NCBI GenBank assembly: GCA_002839445.1
Contig: PGYB01000021.1
Location: 15,917-79,916 of the forward strand
Reading direction: 5' to 3'
DNA from: Candidatus Riflebacteria bacterium HGW-Riflebacteria-1
Lineage (GTDB): Bacteria > Muiribacteriota > Ozemobacteria > Ozemobacterales > Ozemobacteraceae
DNA length: 64,000 bases
The notes beneath the pieces were generated by a model that searched no databases, was not told where the DNA came from, and saw only the letters and a list, made by a program, of their open reading frames with translations. The position numbers were made by a program, and so were the translations under genes. Of this stretch, positions 32,890 through 40,992 are shown piece by piece. Numbering within the stretch: the first letter of the stretch is position 1; every line of letters starts with the position of its first letter.

Positions 32890-35776
32890 CTGGGCCTCCC
32901 GCGATGAAACGTTTGAGCACAATAACCGTCTGATCGTCGTTTTGCGGGCCCCAGGCGTTTGCCGCCGCAATCAAAGAGTCGATCATATCGGCGGGTTCAA
33001 GCGCCGCAGAACCTGAGCAGACCTTGTGAAAGCCATCAAAACCAAGCATCTGACCGTTGGCATTGGTAGTCTCAACCAGACCATCGGTATAAAGAATCAG
33101 GCTTTCGCCAGGCGCGAGAACACGTTGTCCTGAGCCAATTACCGGCTTAGCCCGCACGCCAAGTGGCATACCCGGCAGATTCAGGCTTTCAGGTTCATCA
33201 CCGGGGCGCAGAACTATCGGATATGGGTGGCCGGCTGAAGCGAAATCGAGCCGGCCATCGGCAGGCGTGTAAAAGCCCAGCCAGCACGTCATATACAGTC
33301 GTTTCGCGCCGTATTTAAAGTGCAGACGGTTGATTTCCTGCAGCAGAGTCGCAGCAGACTCAGCTTTTTCGGCAAGCAGAGACAGCCAGACCTTGGTCGA
33401 AGCCTGAACCATCGCGGGCGCTATGCCGTGACCGGTAACATCGCCAACAACCAGCAACACTCGCCCGTCTTTGAGCACAAACCAGTCAAAATGGTCGCCA
33501 CCAAGCTCTGTCGCAGTAACGCAGCGCCCGCACAACTGCCAGTCATCGCCGCGCAGAAAAGTTTCTGGCCAGAGAGTCTCCTGAACGCTGCGCGCCACCT
33601 GCATTTCCTGGAAATTACTGAGAGTGCGATTCAAGCTCGAAATCATCGATGAAAACTCTTCGACAGCCGCGCCTTCAATAGTCACCCGGAAATCGCCGTT
33701 GGCAACGGCATTAAGACCGGTTTTTAGATTTTCGAGAGGCCTGAGAAGCATGCTGGAAGTGATTCGCGCCGACACCAGAGCCAGCAGAATAACCAATACC
33801 GACAGAATGAACATGCGCCGGTTCAGCTGCAAAATATTGCGTTCAATAATTTGATAGGGCTGCGCCAGCATCAACACGTAACCGTCGATGTGATTGCCCC
33901 GCACAGCGCTGAGCAGATAATTGCGGCCGGCAACCGCGGCAATTTCGTGAGCCGGAAGTCCGCTTCTGACAACCTGGTCGGCGAGACGCCGCAAAGCACT
34001 CTCGTTACCGGTAGCTCGTTTTGGGAATGAAGGCCAGAATGGATTCGAGTTGATTGGCACAGCGGCGAACCTTGGCTGATCATCGCTTTTGAGGCGGTCA
34101 CGCAACCGGCTGACCTGCAGAAGATAGTTTCGCTGCATGCCGGACTGTGAAAGAAAAATGTACATCATGGCGCGGGCATGATTGAATTCATCAATAAAAA
34201 CGTCGACGTAAGTCGGCAAAACGCTGTCGAACATGTTCAGCATGCCAATGCGTCCACTGCCCATGATCAGGCCACGCGCAAGCCAGCCGCCGAGATCAGA
34301 GATAACCGATTTTACATCAGTCGACGCCGATTTGTCGGTCTTTTCGAGGTATTCGCCGCGAAAGGTCTTGAGCAGCATTTCGCCATAATGCGCCATGCTT
34401 TCTTTTTTGCTGTCTACCCTTCCATGCGGGTTCTCGCGCGTGTATGAAAGATTGAAATTGTCAGTAACGATAAGAATCTCGCGCAGAGACTCAGAAAAAG
34501 TCGTGAGCAGTCGGGTAATATCCTGCAGTGATTCGCGAAACTCGCTCATCGGCCGATCAGTGCTCTTTCGTATCGCTGCCCTGAAAATGCCTTCGAGGCG
34601 GCGGTATTCATAAGTCAGACCTTCGTCGATTCTCGTCAACTCGGCAACGCTCTGCTGTTGTAAACCATCGATCAAAACTTTTTCGCGTTCAACGCGGTCG
34701 GCGATACCTGAGAATATCAGCAGAATCAATGGAATGCCGGCGCCATAAAGAAAAAGAGCAGCAAGTCGCACCCGCAAACCCGGCGACACCGTAGAAATAC
34801 CTAGCAATAGATAGGCTAGCAGCAGAAAAGCAAGAACAGACAGCAGTCTGATGGTGAAGTCGAGGGCAGTAAAAAGCACGCCGGACTCAACTGGTTGAGT
34901 GGTTCTCGCGACAATCGTTGTTCCAGAGTCAGTGAACAGCTTGATTCCGGGGCAGCGATTGAACATGAACCCGCTCTCACCGCGAGGCATGGCATTTACC
35001 AGAGCGGTTGCCCCGCCGGCAAAACTGGCCGACTCAGGCCTGATAACATCTTTGTAAACCGGGTCCTGCCAGCCAAAGGAGTAATTACGGCCGAATTTTT
35101 CTGCAGCTCTGTCTATCGCATCATCAAGAAGCGCGTCTTTATTGAGTAAACGCTTGCCGACAAAAACGATCAGGTGGCCGGAAAGGTTGCCAGAGCTGTC
35201 TTTGAGACGAAACCAGCCGCCCCAGTGGCGATCATGGCTTGAGCCAATGCTGACAATGTCATCAGGAGTTCGATTCAACACCACGTGCGCGCTGCGATAA
35301 CCTGAGAATTGAAAAATAAAGCGCTCATTTTTCTTGCCCAGAGCAGGGTCAATAACCGCTTCGAGAAATTTCTGTGCGACATACCGTGGCGGCGTCGGCA
35401 TAAATGGCACAACCAGACACTTGCCCTGCGCATCATACATGAACACTTCGACCGAGCCGGGGTTAGCGTCAAAGTTTTGTTTAAGGCGGCGATCAAACGT
35501 TTCTGACGGCCATGGCAGAGCAGCCAGACTGGTAAACGCCTGGCTGAAACGCTTAATCGGCTCGGACTGCGCAGAAACATCGCTGAGAATTCTGGCCATT
35601 TCCCGACGCTCGGCCGCAATACGCCGGGCAAGATCAGTTTCAGCAAAATACTGATTGAGCCCGGTAAGCAGTATAAATGGCAGAAAAACCATCAGCAGCG
35701 CCTTACCGGCTGCCCTGGCTACGACAGTAAATGGCTTCTGTCGCAAGGATTCAGGGAGTCTGCTGATCCATTGCAT
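32876..35776 (-). CDS. Large sensor SpoIIE/PP2C phosphatase with HAMP domain, second copy
   Basis: A 966-residue relative of the gene that follows it on the same strand. It has an N-terminal membrane helix (about 22-42), an outer domain to about 300, two or three helices (about 305-365), a second outer domain and another helix near 655-672. The HAMP domain begins with SMLLRPLENLKTGLNAV. The SpoIIE domain (about 720-960) shows LGGDHFDWF in place of the usual GGDYYD, VVGDVTGHGIAPA, SAGHPYPIV, LYTDGLVE and QNDDQTVIVL. The metal-binding aspartates are kept, so it is probably active. Adjacent tandem copies with very different outer domains suggest two input signals feeding one output. The ribosome-binding site is weak. 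Confidence 0.9.
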   Translation of the reverse strand: MQWISRLPESLRQKPFTVVARAAGKALLMVFLPFILLTGLNQYFAETDLARRIAAERREMARILSDVSAQSEPIKRFSQAFTSLAALPWPSETFDRRLKQNFDANPGSVEVFMYDAQGKCLVVPFMPTPPRYVAQKFLEAVIDPALGKKNERFIFQFSGYRSAHVVLNRTPDDIVSIGSSHDRHWGGWFRLKDSSGNLSGHLIVFVGKRLLNKDALLDDAIDRAAEKFGRNYSFGWQDPVYKDVIRPESASFAGGATALVNAMPRGESGFMFNRCPGIKLFTDSGTTIVARTTQPVESGVLFTALDFTIRLLSVLAFLLLAYLLLGISTVSPGLRVRLAALFLYGAGIPLILLIFSGIADRVEREKVLIDGLQQQSVAELTRIDEGLTYEYRRLEGIFRAAIRKSTDRPMSEFRESLQDITRLLTTFSESLREILIVTDNFNLSYTRENPHGRVDSKKESMAHYGEMLLKTFRGEYLEKTDKSASTDVKSVISDLGGWLARGLIMGSGRIGMLNMFDSVLPTYVDVFIDEFNHARAMMYIFLSQSGMQRNYLLQVSRLRDRLKSDDQPRFAAVPINSNPFWPSFPKRATGNESALRRLADQVVRSGLPAHEIAAVAGRNYLLSAVRGNHIDGYVLMLAQPYQIIERNILQLNRRMFILSVLVILLALVSARITSSMLLRPLENLKTGLNAVANGDFRVTIEGAAVEEFSSMISSLNRTLSNFQEMQVARSVQETLWPETFLRGDDWQLCGRCVTATELGGDHFDWFVLKDGRVLLVVGDVTGHGIAPAMVQASTKVWLSLLAEKAESAATLLQEINRLHFKYGAKRLYMTCWLGFYTPADGRLDFASAGHPYPIVLRPGDEPESLNLPGMPLGVRAKPVIGSGQRVLAPGESLILYTDGLVETTNANGQMLGFDGFHKVCSGSAALEPADMIDSLIAAANAWGPQNDDQTVIVLKRFIAGGPDASE

Positions 35777-35821
35777 CAGTTGCCAGCTAACTTACAATGA
35801 AGCTGCGCAGAGCAACACACA

Positions 35822-37276
35822 TCAATAAAACCTCAAAACCAGTGGCTGTTCGTAGTTTTCGCGGATAAATGTTATTTCGGCCGCTTCGATAACCGGCTGC
35901 CGGCGCGAACTGAGAGATTTGGAAACTTCGTTCATCAATTTGTCGACCCGGAGTATTTTGCCCTTTACTGAAACCTCTGCAAACGCAGATATTCTAGAGT
36001 CAGACGGCAGATCTTTGGGGAATTCAACCTCAAATGAATAATCCATGTTGTTATCTGAATTCACTGAAGGCTGGCTATTCACAAACAACACACGACGGCC
36101 TTTTCTCGTAGAGACAAATTCGATACGACCGCTCCAGTCAACGGCACTACCGACATACGGTGTCGGATTGCGACTGACCTCGAAAACATCGACCGTCTTG
36201 CCGACATAAGCGGCGTTACTGGTGTCGCGGCGTTCCTGTGACACGCGGCGCTGTTCCTTCTGTTTGTTAAGCCAGAATCGGCTGGCATTGAGCATTTCGT
36301 CAACCTGCAGGTTCTGGTCGGCGGTCAGATTTCCATACTGGCGCGCCATCGACAGCAAGGGCTCAGCCTTTTCATATTCGCCGCGTTGATAGAAATAAGT
36401 ACCGCGACTATAATAATTGTAACTCTGCCTGCCAGCAAGATAAGCCAGTTTATCTTTGGCTTCTTTAAGGTTCGGGTTGATTTCGAGACATTTGCGAAAC
36501 TGCAAAATGGCATCTTCGACGCGCTCTTGCGCTTCGTAAGCCTCGCCAAGACCAAAAACGGCCTTAACCATTCCCGGCTGCAGCCGGATTGCCTGACCAA
36601 AAAAGCTTTCAGCACGCTCAGGGGTCTGAGTTTTCATGTAAATCAGACCAATGGCATAAGGGATTTCAGCATCGGTCGGCGCGCTTTTCTGCGCCTTCAT
36701 GTAGCTTTCGAGCGCGTCGGTAAAGCGGTTCTGGCGAAAGCGCAAAAAGCCAAGCATCTTATTGATCGCCGCATCGTCAGGCCGTTCCTGCAAAGCAACT
36801 TCGTAATAGCGAATTGCCTCTTCATTACGTCCCTGCTTAAGCATTTCACGAGCGCGACTGACCGCCTGATCAGCTGGAATAGCGTCAAATGCTGTCTGTT
36901 GCATGGTTTCGCGGCCCTGAATCTTTTGCTGCGCAGCTACGTCAGAAGCCAGACTCTGCTGCATAGACTCAAGTTCTCGGCGGGCAGCGAGATAATCAGG
37001 CTTGATCTGCACGGCAATCTGAAACTGTATTATGGCTTCTTTTATAAAGCCCTGAGCCTTATAAACGCGGCCGAGGTTGTAATGGGCCTCCGGGTAGCGC
37101 GGGTCTTTTTCGAGGGCCAGCTTGAACTCGCGATAGGCCTCAAGATAACGGTTTTTATAAAAATGATTGAGACCAACGTCAACATGAAATTTGGCAGTTG
37201 TAGCCTCAAGGATATTTGTCTGCAGCAAAACAGCTGCAACAAGTATAGTCAATAAAAGTAATCTGTGACTTTTCAT
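35822..37276 (-). CDS. Secreted TPR-repeat protein
   Basis: A 484-residue exported protein. A signal peptide ends near residue 25 (LEA before TTAKF). TPR units run from about 30 to 345, with clear examples such as AHYNLGRVYKAQGFIKEA, AINKMLGFLRFRQNRFTDAL and AVFGLGEAYEAQERVEDAI. The last 110 residues form a separate beta-rich domain starting near VGKTVDVFEVSRNPTPYVG. The ATG at 37276 is chosen over an earlier frame opening because of the signal peptide and a GAGG site. It is probably a periplasmic or outer-membrane scaffold. It lies 45 bases from the adjacent phosphatase gene, suggesting co-transcription. Confidence 0.85.
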   Translation of the reverse strand: MKSHRLLLLTILVAAVLLQTNILEATTAKFHVDVGLNHFYKNRYLEAYREFKLALEKDPRYPEAHYNLGRVYKAQGFIKEAIIQFQIAVQIKPDYLAARRELESMQQSLASDVAAQQKIQGRETMQQTAFDAIPADQAVSRAREMLKQGRNEEAIRYYEVALQERPDDAAINKMLGFLRFRQNRFTDALESYMKAQKSAPTDAEIPYAIGLIYMKTQTPERAESFFGQAIRLQPGMVKAVFGLGEAYEAQERVEDAILQFRKCLEINPNLKEAKDKLAYLAGRQSYNYYSRGTYFYQRGEYEKAEPLLSMARQYGNLTADQNLQVDEMLNASRFWLNKQKEQRRVSQERRDTSNAAYVGKTVDVFEVSRNPTPYVGSAVDWSGRIEFVSTRKGRRVLFVNSQPSVNSDNNMDYSFEVEFPKDLPSDSRISAFAEVSVKGKILRVDKLMNEVSKSLSSRRQPVIEAAEITFIRENYEQPLVLRFY

Positions 37277-37413
37277 TCTGTTCTCACCTCGGCCCTGATA
37301 TGGCAAACCTGAAATAATTGTATGTAAAAATCTTAACAGAGTGCAGTAAAAAACTAAACCCGCAAAAGCTTCAGTCCAGCTCAATAATCTTAAGAACTGT
37401 AAAGGTAACTCTG

Positions 37414-37689
37414 TTACAGGCCATTAAGCTCTTCGAGCTGTTTAGCCGAGCGTTCCTGTTCATCAATTATCTTGTTGAGGTCACGATTGATCGCCTTACC
37501 ATCGTAACCGATGAGACTGGCGGCCTCAGCCACTTTTGCCTTCTGCCGCATTTGATCGGCCTGGCTCAACGGCTGTTTATTTTCGGATTTAACCTCAGGC
37601 TGAGTCGGCTTTGCCGCATCCGTTCCGGCACAACACCCGGTCAGCAAGCATGCCGAAGCTATGATCATAAAAATTGCTCTACTGCGCAT
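37414..37689 (-). CDS. Small lipoprotein of unknown function
   Basis: A 91-residue predicted lipoprotein with lipobox LLTGC (cysteine 19) and a mature part rich in Lys, Glu and Gln that is probably a single helix. GAGGTGCGG lies just upstream of the ATG. It precedes the TPR gene on the same strand with a 137-base gap. Confidence 0.75.
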   Translation of the reverse strand: MRSRAIFMIIASACLLTGCCAGTDAAKPTQPEVKSENKQPLSQADQMRQKAKVAEAASLIGYDGKAINRDLNKIIDEQERSAKQLEELNGL

Positions 37690-37767
37690 TTCCGCACCTC
37701 ACAATCTATCCGTCTGTTTCCATGCTAATACTTTCCCAGGTCCAATACAACCTGCAAAAAGGGGCGA

Positions 37768-37797
37768 TTGACTTGTACATACCTGTCAGATTATACA
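37768..37797 (+). promoter_or_regulatory. Predicted sigma70 promoter upstream of yciH
   Basis: TTGACT and TATACA are separated by 18 bases. The transcript would begin near 37804, giving a leader of about 90 bases before the ATG, longer than for other genes in the window. Confidence 0.6.
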
Positions 37798-37896
37798 ATA
37801 ATACGGTGAATTAACAATTCGTTTAAGATTGGCGCGCCGCATGTGCCCGGGTGTGATTTTCAGGAGCTCTTATCAGCGCAGCAGACAGATTAAACT

Positions 37897-38259
37897 ATGA
37901 ATAAAAAAAATTCAGGCCTTGTTTACTCAAGCGAATGGGGAAAAATGTGCCCTGATTGCGAGAAACCGATCGCGCAGTGCGCCTGTCGCAAGACTGGCTG
38001 CGCCGCGCCGCCTTGCAAAGACGGCATAATCAGAGTCGGGCGTGAAACCAAAGGCCGCAAAGGTGCCGGCGTTACAGTAGTAAGCGGGCTGCCCGGTTCC
38101 GAAGATGATCTCAAAAAAATTGCCGGCGAGCTCAAGAAAAAGTGCGGCGCCGGCGGCGCGGTAAAAGACGGGCAGATCGAGATTCAGGGCGAACATCGTG
38201 ACCGACTCGTCGCCGAGCTCGAAAAAATGGGCTACCGCGCCAAACGCAGCGGCGGCTGA
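37897..38259 (+). CDS. yciH: SUI1/YciH-family translation factor
   Basis: A 120-residue cytoplasmic protein. The C-terminal 75 residues are a SUI1/eIF1 domain with RETKGRKGAGVTVVSGLPG, then LKKIAGELKKKCGAGGAV and IEIQGEHRDRLVAELEKMGY. The N-terminus carries CPDCEKPIAQCAC, a small metal-binding-like cluster common in bacterial members. Bacterial YciH is thought to affect start-codon fidelity and stress translation. The ATG has no convincing Shine-Dalgarno sequence in its 90-base leader, which is notable for a factor acting on initiation. It appears to be transcribed alone. Confidence 0.92.
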   Translation: MNKKNSGLVYSSEWGKMCPDCEKPIAQCACRKTGCAAPPCKDGIIRVGRETKGRKGAGVTVVSGLPGSEDDLKKIAGELKKKCGAGGAVKDGQIEIQGEHRDRLVAELEKMGYRAKRSGG

Positions 38260-38373
38260 TTCTGCCAACTTCCCAAAAGTGTCGGTGGTGAGGCTCTGCT
38301 TAAACCTGCGTAAAAGCAGGAGCAGCGGCAGAATCAAACCCGGCATAACCGTGATATGCTCTGAATCACACGA

Positions 38374-39180
38374 TTAATTGTCCGGACAGGACTTTTGAGC
38401 TGCAAGCTTCTCAACAGTAAGCTGCGGGTGGTGATAGCGCCGGCGACCCCTTGTCCACCAGAAGCACTGAATCGCCTCGACCGGACAGAACTGCAGACAG
38501 GCCATACACTGTTCACAGTGATCATGCCATTTTGGCCGGTTTTTGCTGTTAAGCGTAATATTATCGACCGGGCAAACTTTTGCGCACAAGCCGCAGCCAG
38601 TGCAGTCGGCACTTGCCCGAAAATGATTGCCAGCGCGTTTGACATTCATGGCAAATATTCGCCAGGAAATCTCAGGCAGCCAGCTGAAAGGCTCCGGAAT
38701 GGTTTCAATCCTGTGTTTTTGCCTGTTACAAACAGCAGAAGCAATCTCATTAATGCGGCTCTCAGCAGAAGCAAGCTTTCTGCTGGTCTTTTCAGGACTG
38801 TCAGCGCCATACAAAGGAGTGTAGTTTCCGGGCATATAGACGATCCAGCCAGCATCAAGACCACGAGAGCAAAATCTGTGCAGACACTTGTCGAAAATTC
38901 CCAGTGCAGCTCCGGCCGAACTATCGCAGGTCGCCACGGCAGCTATGTAAGGAGAGCCATTGATCTGTATATTGGCCAGCGATCTTTCGACAAGCGCTGG
39001 AATTCCGGCGGCGTAGACCGGAAACACAAAAACGACAACATCATCAGTGACAGTAATCTTATCACCTCTGGCAGCCGCAACCAGAGGCACAACTCGCGAT
39101 ACCGCAAGCTTGCCGGCAATGTTTTCAGCTGCCAGCAGCGAGTTGCCTGTTCCCGTAAAGTAAAAGACGGTTGCGCTCAT
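38374..39180 (-). CDS. EFR1-type flavodoxin-ferredoxin fusion protein
   Basis: A 268-residue cytoplasmic electron-transfer protein. The N-terminal flavodoxin-like domain has the FMN loop YFTGTGNSL. The C-terminal part has two [4Fe-4S] motifs, CTGCGLCAKVCP and CEQCMACLQFCP, near residues 190-235. Proteins of this design (EFRs) are common in anaerobes and of uncertain partner. The ATG at 39180 follows GGAGGT nine bases upstream and gives a normal N-terminus. It is divergent from the metal-efflux operon. Its presence suggests at least part-time anaerobic metabolism. Confidence 0.9.
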   Translation of the reverse strand: MSATVFYFTGTGNSLLAAENIAGKLAVSRVVPLVAAARGDKITVTDDVVVFVFPVYAAGIPALVERSLANIQINGSPYIAAVATCDSSAGAALGIFDKCLHRFCSRGLDAGWIVYMPGNYTPLYGADSPEKTSRKLASAESRINEIASAVCNRQKHRIETIPEPFSWLPEISWRIFAMNVKRAGNHFRASADCTGCGLCAKVCPVDNITLNSKNRPKWHDHCEQCMACLQFCPVEAIQCFWWTRGRRRYHHPQLTVEKLAAQKSCPDN

Positions 39181-39309
39181 ACTTCTACTACCTCCAGATT
39201 TTAAGGTGGGCAAGTCATTTCAAAGTATCATTATAACCGATGATATTCTGTGGCGTATCAGATTAAATTCTGCTATATTGATCACATCTGATGGTTGCGA
39301 GGTACATTA

Positions 39310-39660
39310 TTGTTGCGGCTTAAGCCCTTACGAAAAGCACTCTCTGCGATACTGCTTATTGCATTAGTCGCAGTGCTGTTTCAGGGCGTTCTGCATGAAG
39401 CTGGTCATGAATCTGATCACGCGTGCTGCAGTTCAGTCGAAGTGGCCATCACCACACCAGAACAAGCTGACGACTGCCATTCAGAGCATCAGACCTGTTC
39501 GAGCCTTTATTGCTCACACGGCGCTTTGTTTCTGGCCGAGTCTGCATTCTGCTGGCAAACATTCGGGCAGATTGAACTGTTGAAGTTTACCAACGACGTG
39601 CAGCGTCTGCCGATAATCCCGACAACCTTTTTCAAACCTCCAAGAGCCTCTATCAGCTGA
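39310..39660 (+). CDS. Small Cys/His-rich protein at the head of the metal-efflux operon
   Basis: A protein of about 116 residues with an N-terminal hydrophobic segment (about 8-27), followed by a cluster of metal-ligand residues: HEAGHESDHACC, then CHSEHQTC and YCSH. The likely start is TTG at 39310 or 39313, seven to ten bases after GCGAGG at 39298; no ATG is available. It lies 48 bases before the outer-membrane channel gene. Analogous small periplasmic metal-binding proteins accompany Czc/Cus-type pumps, so metal buffering or sensing is likely, but the family is not recognised. Confidence 0.7.
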   Translation: MLRLKPLRKALSAILLIALVAVLFQGVLHEAGHESDHACCSSVEVAITTPEQADDCHSEHQTCSSLYCSHGALFLAESAFCWQTFGQIELLKFTNDVQRLPIIPTTFFKPPRASIS

Positions 39661-39708
39661 TTAAGTAACCTTTTTTCGCCAGCTGATCTGCGACCTATGG
39701 AGGCATAT

Positions 39709-40977
39709 ATGCGCGTTTCAATGCGTTTTGTTATTCTACTGTTTCTTATTTACTGCCCGTTTAGCCAGTTACAGGCACTCACCTTAAACGAGGCTCTCGA
39801 AATTGCTCAAAAACACCCGGTATTGCAATCTCACGACCTGAACATCAGAGGTCGCGAGCACGAGGCCAAAAATGCCAACGCCAGAGGCGCGAGCAGCATT
39901 TCTTTCAACTCTGAGAACTTTGGCGGCAGTCAGCGCGGGTTTTCCAATGTCGAATCTTCTGTTGAATTTTCGCTGCCCATTCAGGACAGAAAAAAGGTCA
40001 AGGCCAGAACGAAACTGGCGAGGGCCAGAATTGATCTGAGCAAACTGGAGAAGACCAGCGCGGCCTGGATAATTCAAAACCAGACACAACGTGCCTTTCA
40101 TCGAGCCCTGACCGCTAGATTGCTGGCTGAAAAGGCAGAAGAAAACATCGATAATGCCGAGAAAATGGTAAGTGCCGCTCAGATCATGGTTGAGGCTGGC
40201 GCTACTGCCGAGCGCGAAAATTTTCAGGCTGAACTGCTTTTGCAGGAAGCGAAACTTGAGCATCAGTCATTGCTTGGCAAATTTGAGGATGCAAAAGCAG
40301 ACCTGGCAATAGCGATGGGACTTGACTCTTTGCAGAATCAAAGTATAGAGGGTTCTGCAACGATTGATCTAGAGCTGCCAGCAATTGATAAACTTGAAAG
40401 GCTTGCTCTGGGCTCGCACCCGGAAATTCTGGCTGGCAATCTTCTGACTGATGAGGTTCAGGCAAAGCTCGAAGTGATTCGTGCTGAGAATCGGCCAGAA
40501 TGGGAGATTACAGCCGGAGCACGCAATCTACGCGAAACCAGTCAGCACGATTTTTTGATCGGCATTACCGTTGAGCTTCCGCGTTCCAGAGATAATGTAG
40601 GCGAAAGACAGGCTCTGCAAAGCGATATTGAACGCCTTGCGCTTGAAAAAGCCAATAAGGCCAGAGAGCTTCGCCTGCAACTGCTCAACGCCTGGCAGAA
40701 ATTCACCAGACTCCAGAAGCAGAGCAAAAAAGTTCGCGATGAGATTCTACCGGCTTCTTACCACCTGTTTGAGCTTGCACTAACCGGTTATCAACTCGGA
40801 AAAACCGATCAGATAGTGGTTCTGCAGACACAAAAGGAATTTCTCAACCACCGAAACAACTACCTGCAAAACCTTGAAGAGCTGTATGAATCTATGGATT
40901 ACATCGAAAGCCTTGCTGTCCCCGCCAGTCTCGCGCAGCAAAACAGCCCTTCTGAACCACTGAACGAGCAAAAATAA
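39709..40977 (+). CDS. czcC: Outer-membrane efflux channel, CzcC/TolC type
   Basis: A 422-residue outer-membrane factor with a signal peptide ending near residue 23 (LQA before LTLNEAL). The two-fold outer membrane efflux repeat and long coiled-coil helices of the TolC family are visible (around residues 85-190 and 290-390). The opening LTLNEALEIAQKHP is typical. The ATG at 39709 is chosen because GGAGG lies five bases ahead, although an upstream in-frame ATG at 39697 exists. It forms the exit duct for the RND pump encoded by the next two genes, which follow at short spacing. Confidence 0.9.
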   Translation: MRVSMRFVILLFLIYCPFSQLQALTLNEALEIAQKHPVLQSHDLNIRGREHEAKNANARGASSISFNSENFGGSQRGFSNVESSVEFSLPIQDRKKVKARTKLARARIDLSKLEKTSAAWIIQNQTQRAFHRALTARLLAEKAEENIDNAEKMVSAAQIMVEAGATAERENFQAELLLQEAKLEHQSLLGKFEDAKADLAIAMGLDSLQNQSIEGSATIDLELPAIDKLERLALGSHPEILAGNLLTDEVQAKLEVIRAENRPEWEITAGARNLRETSQHDFLIGITVELPRSRDNVGERQALQSDIERLALEKANKARELRLQLLNAWQKFTRLQKQSKKVRDEILPASYHLFELALTGYQLGKTDQIVVLQTQKEFLNHRNNYLQNLEELYESMDYIESLAVPASLAQQNSPSEPLNEQK

Positions 40978-40992
40978 TACGAGGACAAAATC

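Noticed and set aside
36386..37255. A 289-residue open frame antisense to the TPR gene
   Set aside because: It has no credible start or family features and mirrors the codon structure of the TPR repeats on the other strand.
38395..39204. A 269-residue open frame antisense to the flavodoxin-ferredoxin gene
   Set aside because: The minus strand encodes clear iron-sulfur and flavin motifs over the same bases; the plus-strand reading looks random.
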